Below, in pieces: positions 58,077 through 64,000 of a DNA stretch of 64,000 nucleotides. Position numbers and translations under genes: made by a program. The notes beneath the pieces are model-generated. The model was not told where the DNA came from. It saw only the letters and a list, made by a program, of their open reading frames with translations, and made no database searches. How positions within the stretch are numbered: position 1 is the stretch's first letter; every line of letters starts with the position of its first letter. This DNA is from Rhizophagus clarus (lineage: Eukaryota > Glomeromycota > Glomeromycetes > Glomerales > Glomeraceae). The DNA lies in the NCBI GenBank assembly GCA_015698045.1, contig BLAL01000012.1, positions 434,001 to 498,000 on the forward strand, read 5' to 3'.

Positions 58077-60262
58077 TAAAGCGTTTCGCAACGCTATATT
58101 AATAAAAAACGTTGCGAAACTTTTTTTTTTTAATTAATATAATGAAAAAAAGCGTTTCGCAATGCTATATTAATAAAAAACGTTGTGAAACGTTTTTTTT
58201 TTAATTAATATAATAAAAAAAAGCGTTTCGCAACGCTATATTAATAAAAAACGTTGCGAAACGTTTTTTTTTTAATTAATACAATAAAAAAAAGCGTTTC
58301 GCAACGCTATATTAATAAAAAACGTTTCTAAACGTTTTTTTTTTAATTAATACAATAACAAAAGTGTTTCACAACGCTATATATTAATAAAAAACGTTGC
58401 GAAACGTTTTTTTTTAATTAATACAATAAAAAAAGCGTTTCGCAACGCTATATATTAATAAAAAACGTTGCGAACCGTTTTTTTTTTTAATTAATACAAT
58501 AAAAAAAAAGCGTTTCGCAACGCTATATTAATAAAAAACGTTGCGAAACGTTTTTTTTTAATTAATACAATAAAAAAAGCGTTTCACAACGCTATGTATT
58601 AATAAAAAACGTTGCGAAACTTTTTTTAATAAAAAAAAGCGTTTCGCAACGCTATATATTAATAAAAAACGTTGCGAAACGTTTTTTTTTTAATTAATAT
58701 AATGAAAAAAGCGTTTCGCAATGCTATATTAATAAAAAACGTTGCGAACCGTTTTTTTTTATTTAATACAATAAAAAAAGCGTTTCACAACGCTATATAT
58801 TAATAAAAACGTTGCGAAACGTTTTTTTTTTAATTAATATAATGAAAAAAGCGTTTCGCAATGCTATATTAATAAAAAACGTTGCGAACCGTTTTTTTTT
58901 ATTTAATACAATAAAAAAAGCGTTTCACAACGCTATATATTAATAAAAACGTTGCGAAACGTTTTTTTTTTAATTAATATAATGAAAAAAGCGTTTTGCA
59001 ACGCTATATTAATAAAAAACGTTGCGAAACTTTTTTTTAATTAATACAATAAAAACAAGCGTTTCTCAACGCTATATATTAATAAAAAACGTTGCGAAAC
59101 GTTTTTTTTTAATTAATACAATAAAAAAAAGCGTTTCGCAACGCTATATTAATAAAAAACGTTGCGAAACGTTTTTTTTTTAATTAATATAATGAAAAAA
59201 AAGCGTTTCTCAACGCTATATTAATAAAAAACGTTGTGAAACGTTTTTTTTTAATTAATACAATAAAAAAAGCGTTTCGCAACGCTATATATTAATAAAA
59301 AACGTTGCGAAACGTTTTTTTGTTTAATTAATACAATAAAAAAAGCGTTTCGCAACGCTATATATTAATAAAAAACGTTGCGAAACGTTTTTTTGTTTAA
59401 TTAATACAATAAAAAAAAAGCGTTTCGCAACGCTATGTATTAATAAAAAACGTTGCGAAACTTTTTTTAATAAAAAAAAGCGTTTCGCAACGCTATATAT
59501 TAATAAAAAACGTTGCGAAACGTTTTTTTTTTAATTAATATAATGAAAAAAAGCGTTTCGCAATGCTATATTAATACGAAACGTTTTGTTTTTAATTAAT
59601 ATAATGAAAAAAAGCGTTTCGCAATGCTATATTAATACGAAACGTTTTGTTTTTAATTAATATAATGAAAAAAAGCATTTCGCAACGCTATATTAATTGC
59701 TAAACGTTTTTTTTAATTAATACAATAAAAAAAAGCGTTTCGCAACGCTATATTAATAAAAAACGTTGCGAAACGTTTTTTTTTAATTAATATAATGAAA
59801 AAAGCGTTTCGCAATGCTATATTAATAAAAAACGTTGCAAACCGTTTTTTTTTAATTAATACAATAAAAAAAAGCGTTTCGCAACGCTATATTAATAAAA
59901 AACGTTGTGAAACGTTTTTTGTTAATTAATACAATAAAAAAAAGCGTTTCGCAACGCTATATTAATAAAAAACGTTGCGAAACGTTTTTTTTTTAATTAA
60001 TATAATGAAAAAAAAGCGTTTCTCAACGCTATATTAATACGAAACGTTTTGTTTTTAATTAATACAATAAAAAAAGCGTTTCTCAACGCTATATATTAAT
60101 AAAAAACGTTGCGAAACGTTTTTTTTTTTTAATTAATACAATAAAAAAAGCGTTTTGCAATGCTATATTAATAAAAAACGTTGCGAAACGCTGTATTAAT
60201 AAAAAACGTTGCGAAACTTTTTTTTTTAATTAATATAATAAAAATAAGCGTTTCGCAACGCT
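58077..60262. repeat. About 32-copy array of perfect hairpins
   Basis: Units of 60-73 bp: GCGTTTCGCAACGC, TATATTAATAAAA, then AACGTTGCGAAACG, a T run and AATTAATACAAT or AATTAATATAATG. The two GC-containing arms pair with each other, so the whole array can fold as a string of stem-loops. Substitutions are often compensated poorly (for example CAATGC, TTTCTC). The unit linkers form two sub-types, suggesting growth by block duplication. Confidence 0.9.
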
Positions 60263-60320
60263 ACATGTCGACATTATTGACCAATCGGAATTTCGACAAT
60301 TTCGACAATTTCGACATGTC
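60263..60320 (-). repeat. Right bounding inverted repeat of hairpin array
   Basis: CATGTCGACATTATTGACCA, ATCGGAATTTCGACAATTTC and further TTTCGACA units, inverse of 58019-58076. More ATTTCGACAT repeats follow to about 60395. Confidence 0.7.
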
Positions 60321-60829
60321 GAAACTATTTCGACATTCCGACATTTCGATAGGTTTTAATTTCGACATTTCGACATTTACCTGCAGAATTTCGACATGCA
60401 ACTTTAGTTTAATTAATAAAAATTTTCACGATCTTTTTTATTAAACGTTCTAAAAACTATTTTAATAAAAAAGTATTCCCTTTTTTTTTTGGTCATCTCA
60501 ATGAAAAAGTGTTATTTTTAAAATTAATTTAATAAAGAAAGTCTTTTTAATTATTTAACAAAAGTAATGTTCTTTAAATCGTTTAATTATTTACTAAATT
60601 TTTTTTTCATAATTTTCTTTATGTATGCGTGTTAGATATAATAAATTTATACAACAATACTATTATACATTATCCTTATTATTATCTTCTTAAAAGCCAT
60701 TTAATGACTATACAATGAAATAATTTTATTTTTCCATATTTCTGTGACTATTTAATTTTCACGTTAAATATTAACAAAAAAAGAAAAAATAAAATAAAAT
60801 ATAATAAAATTAATGAAATTGCAAAAAAA

Positions 60830-61194
60830 AATTTTTTTTTTGTCTCATTACAATGATAAATATTGTAATCATAATAAGAAGTTAAAGTTTCTCTTTTAGT
60901 TTTATTTTGCTTTATTCTACTCTATTATATAACGGGAGTGAAGTGATATAATCGAATAACCCAGTTAATCGGTAATCCGCTATATATATGGATCATTTTC
61001 CATAAATGGAAATCAAAATGTGATCGACATAAAAAGCAACAAGTTACTTGTTACCTCGTCATGTCGATCAATACAACAAGTTAGTTGTTGTAAATCAACA
61101 AGTAACTTATTAATTTACAACAACTTACTTGTTGATTTACAACAACTAACTTGTTGTTTTTACAACAACCTTTTGACTTCTACGGTACGCCATA
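60830..61194 (-). repeat. Right terminal inverted repeat of element B
   Basis: Reverse complement of 56037-56400, nearly identical over the outer ~240 bp, with small gaps near 60905-60925. Confidence 0.88.
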
Positions 61195-61336
61195 TATGTA
61201 ACATCTCGGAGAATTTTTTTTGGCAATTTTTTACTGTTTAACGATAATTTTATTTAAACATTTTTTAAGTCAATAAATTTTTTTGTTTAAATAGGACACT
61301 AAAAAATAAATATCTTTATTTTATAAATTACAATTA

Positions 61337-61660
61337 TGACTGAACTGCCGAAGATGATAATTTTTCTGATTAACAAATATATTACAGAAAAACCAGATTA
61401 TACTTACAATCCTTATAAATGGTGGAATAAACATAAAAAAGATTTCCCATAATATTCATATTAGCACAAAAATTTTTATCAACCCAGCCATTTCCATTCC
61501 TAGTGAACGCCTTTTTCCAGATGCTGGGAATATATGACTAGCAAGCGTACATCCTTAAGCTCAAAATTTTTCAAGAAATATTGTTCATAAAAGAAATGCA
61601 AAATTTATGGATATATTTACACAACTTGCTAATAAGGTAAATAATATTATTAAACATTCT
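61337..61660 (+). pseudogene. hAT transposase C-terminal dimerisation remnant
   Basis: Frames spell YNPYKWWNKHKKDFP, a stop, HKNFYQPSHFHS (in relatives a FLSIPATSIPSER-like segment), ERLFPDAGNI, a stop, SVHP, QNFSRNIVHKRNAKFMDIF. WW, SERLFS-like and KRN-like positions correspond to the hATC domain that dimerises hAT transposases. Three or more stops show decay. It belongs to the outer hAT relic, whose N-terminal and catalytic parts are gone. Confidence 0.75.
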
Positions 61661-62083
61661 ATTTGAATTTCAGATACCAAATTAACATCATTTATAAAAT
61701 TTAGAAATAACTTTTATGAATACCAATGAATTACCAATTATTAAATTATCATTTTTTTATTGATATTTATTTAAATTGTTTATTTGTATTTTTTGATGCA
61801 AGGGGAATTTTAGGTGAAAATGCAACATCACATGTATTATAATTATAATATATTTTTTTTAAAAAATAAATAAATTTATGTTTTATATAAAATATTTAAT
61901 ATTTACTAGACGTTCCATACAATAAATTGAAAAAAACATATTATAATAACCGGTTAACTATATCACAAATTAACCGATTAATTAACCGATTAATTAACCG
62001 GTTAATTAACCGGTTAAGGTACTTTTTAACCGATTTTTAACCGGTTAAGGTTTTTTGTACCGGTTCCAAGCTCTATTTATATT

Positions 62084-63370
62084 TTCTTTTTTTGTGTTGT
62101 ATTTTTTATTGTTTTGGAAGTTAATGTCTCCTTTCTTTTTTCTGGACTTTAACCTCCTAAAAACTGGGTTACAAATGATAAGTTTGGATTCTTTTTGTTT
62201 TCAGAAATGGAACTGAAATTTTTTGCAAATTTCTTGGTGTTTAGTGTGATCTTGACTCAAAACATATTAATGTTTCTTTCTTTTGCCTTTAAGACTACTT
62301 AAAGAAACTGAACCGAGATGACCATAGCCATGTACAGTAACAGATACGTTATGTGTTTAATCATAACATTGCCAACTTTCTTACTAACATATCCCAGAGT
62401 ATTGGCTTTCTTGACGGTACCAACTTAAGATATATAATATCATCAAATACTCTTATAGTAAAATGACTATATATCGAAAATTTTAAATACATTGTGAGAT
62501 AGCACAATTAGCACATGTAATAAATATGTTATAATAGGACTTATCCTTTAATATAATAGTATATATGACGAAATGTTTTTCTGTTTTTTCTTCGATAATT
62601 CTACAATTGTACACTTGCTTTACGTTCTTGTATAATTTGTCTTCGTTTAGAAGAATTAATGGAAAATCACACAGCCACATGTCATGACATTTAAATTAAT
62701 TCACAGCCTAGCTCTTGTTTTGAAGTAGGTGGCACTCCATCATTAGGAGAGTATTTCCTAAAATCTTACATCTAGTGCTTTACGCCCCTAGTTGAGGTAG
62801 TTTTATTGCAATATCCTAAAAACAAATTCTTAACTCGATTACGTTTCTGTCTATTATATCTCTAGTTCGTAAATCCATAGGATTTCTTGTGCTAATCTAC
62901 GGCGTATCTCACCAAAATTTGCAGCAGTGGAACATGTGGCAATAATTGTTTGGGACAATTAAGAAGAATTTGCATTTTTTGCTTTTATTAGTATGTCTTC
63001 ATCATGTTAGACGTCTTCTGAATAAATAAAACAAAGAAAAAGCATTATACTGCATACTTTTACTAACTTTATTTGGTATGTTTCATTTACTATTCCTGTT
63101 TTCTATTGCGTAAGTCATCAAATCACTGTCGAGGGCGCATGATAAACAAAATGCAAGAAAATCTCACAATTAGGCAAAATGGCCATTCTTTATAGCAGGG
63201 CGATTAAATATATATATGTTAATAAATTAATATTACTAAATTAAATACTAATATCGTATGATGTCCCTATAAGAACAATAACGAATATCTTATTATATAT
63301 GGTTTATATACAATATATTGCAACATTGATTTACAACGCATTTAAAAAATTTTAGGTTGTTAGAATTTAT
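62084..63370. other. Gene-poor right flank
   Basis: AT-rich DNA with no convincing gene. A minus-strand ORF at 62483-62680 has no recognisable motif. TA-rich runs at 63200-63310. Confidence 0.4.
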
Positions 63371-63379
63371 TAATTATTC

Positions 63380-63935
63380 GTGTAACTTTTTCTTTCATTC
63401 GCGAACAATGTTTCTTATTTCTTCAACACTTAGTCTCTCTTGTAGCTCGGTGTTTCAACATCGCTTAATTAATCTTTGCATACTTGGGTATTTGCAACTT
63501 TTCTAATTCAGGACATGAACCATTCTTAAGAATATTCTCCGTCGCGATTGGTAATGAAGCTTTCATTCGTTATACCGGGTTAAAATAGTTTCAAAGTAAC
63601 TACGAATAATAATAACATGACGTAACTTATTATTTTATAGTAAATTACAGTGATTAAGTTTCTCACGTCGCCGGAAATAATTAATCACCGATATAAAGTT
63701 TATTATATGCACTACAATTCATAAAAACCAGTTTTTACTGCTAGCAAATTAATTAATTTTTTGCAGCTAATTCAAAATACGCAGCATTTGTTCACTTACT
63801 TATATTTTCATTGAAAAATAAATCGCGTAAAAACATGTATGATTTAAAGCATATAGTTGTGTATAATTGTTAAACACAGTTTCATATGTACTATGGATAA
63901 AGTGGATCAAGGAGTAAATCTAGAAAAAATCAATA
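63380..63935. repeat. Rearranged paralogue of 53.6-54.2 kb
   Basis: The left part (63380-63620) is inverse and the right part (63755-63930) is direct relative to 53625-54190; see that entry. On the minus strand codons for LQIPKYAKIN and RNKKH-type sequence mirror the remnant there. Confidence 0.5.
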
Positions 63936-64000
63936 TACAATATTATAGGTACAATAACCATCTGAATGATAATTTCTGCAATGTCAGGTTTGTATAAACT

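Larger units (their letters stand above)
56037..61194. mobile_element. Element B: young non-coding relative of element A
   Basis: Termini TATGGCGTACCG and CGGTACGCCATA are flanked by the 6-bp duplication TATGTA (56031-56036 and 61195-61200). Inverted repeats extend about 360 bp (to about 56400 and from about 60830) and differ at only one position in the outer 200 bp as I read them. The outer ~35 bp, the ATGTCGATCA motif and the TTTCCATTTATGGAAA palindrome are shared with element A. There is no ORF of note. It is therefore probably moved by an element-A-type integrase. The interior is nearly all tandem hairpin-forming repeats. Confidence 0.9.
55899..62075. mobile_element. hAT transposon relic, split by element B
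   Basis: Termini TAGAGCTTGGAACCGGTTAA and GTACCGGTTCCAAGCTCTA lie between exact 8-bp duplications TTTATATT (55891-55898 and 62076-62083). Both ends carry many AACCGGTT palindromes. Without element B and its duplication the relic is about 1 kb. The right half contains a broken hAT dimerisation-domain sequence. The 8-bp duplication, termini and that domain agree on the hAT superfamily. Confidence 0.88.

Noticed and set aside
58077..60262. CRISPR-like array of regularly spaced repeats
   Set aside because: Spacers are identical A/T linkers, not unique; units are palindromic and the locus lies in a eukaryotic transposon with no cas-like genes.
60181..60444. Plus-strand ORF at the end of the hairpin array with NFDNFDNFDMS
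   Set aside because: It is composed of hairpin-unit and TTTCGACAT repeat sequence, not protein-like.

Overview
The window looks like nuclear DNA of an arbuscular mycorrhizal fungus (Glomeromycotina, most like Rhizophagus). The DNA is very AT-rich with long homopolymer runs. Genes have short GT-AG introns. The recognisable families are those expanded in these fungi: Sel1-repeat proteins, Sel1-tailed protein kinases, BTB-TLD proteins, SAM-domain proteins, NTPase-nuclease proteins of the Crinkler/RHS type and zinc-binding 3CxxC proteins. I recognised them by eye; no search was run.

Layout. 1-3.3 kb: two tandem minus-strand Smr+Sel1 genes, the first cut by the window edge. 4.3-7.5 kb: a duplicated upstream segment, a broken SAM-domain gene and an array of intron/micro-exon-like units. 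8.85-26.4 kb: a decayed kinase-Sel1 gene whose second intron holds a 15,779-bp DNA transposon (element A, 9271-25049). A has ~300-bp terminal inverted repeats, termini TATGG...CCATA and a 6-bp target duplication ATATAA. It carries an intact-looking DDE integrase gene (minus), an intact-looking 8-exon HECT-type ubiquitin ligase gene (plus), a nested ORF1-only LINE insertion with a 19-bp target duplication, three micro-exon-like arrays and hairpin-rich tandem repeats. 26.5-36 kb: gene-poor, with small hAT-type MITEs, a broken BTB-TLD gene and a probable broken Crinkler-type gene. 37.2-46 kb: a 3CxxC zinc-finger gene, two decayed coding regions, a Sel1 gene, and a SAM + P-loop NTPase + restriction-like nuclease gene with a hAT-like element just upstream. 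46.6-50.1 kb: a Tc1/mariner-like element with a 3-exon DD34E transposase and a convergent 3-exon gene ending in a SAM-like domain, both inside a perfect 30-bp inverted repeat. 50.4-54.8 kb: a gene fragment, a damaged second 3CxxC gene and a small secreted protein gene. 55.9-62.1 kb: three nested layers. A hAT relic (8-bp duplication TTTATATT) contains element B (56037-61194), a non-coding relative of A with a 6-bp duplication TATGTA. B in turn holds a ~2.2-kb array of about 32 hairpin units bounded by an inverted repeat.

The main result is the A/B transposon family. Boundaries, duplications and nesting are read directly from the sequence. The pairing of an IS3-like integrase with a HECT ligase in one inverted-repeat element, and the extreme hairpin content of the elements, are the candidates for an undescribed system. 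Several host genes here (kinase, SAM, BTB-TLD, CRN-like, others) are visibly broken, as expected of a repeat-rich accessory region.
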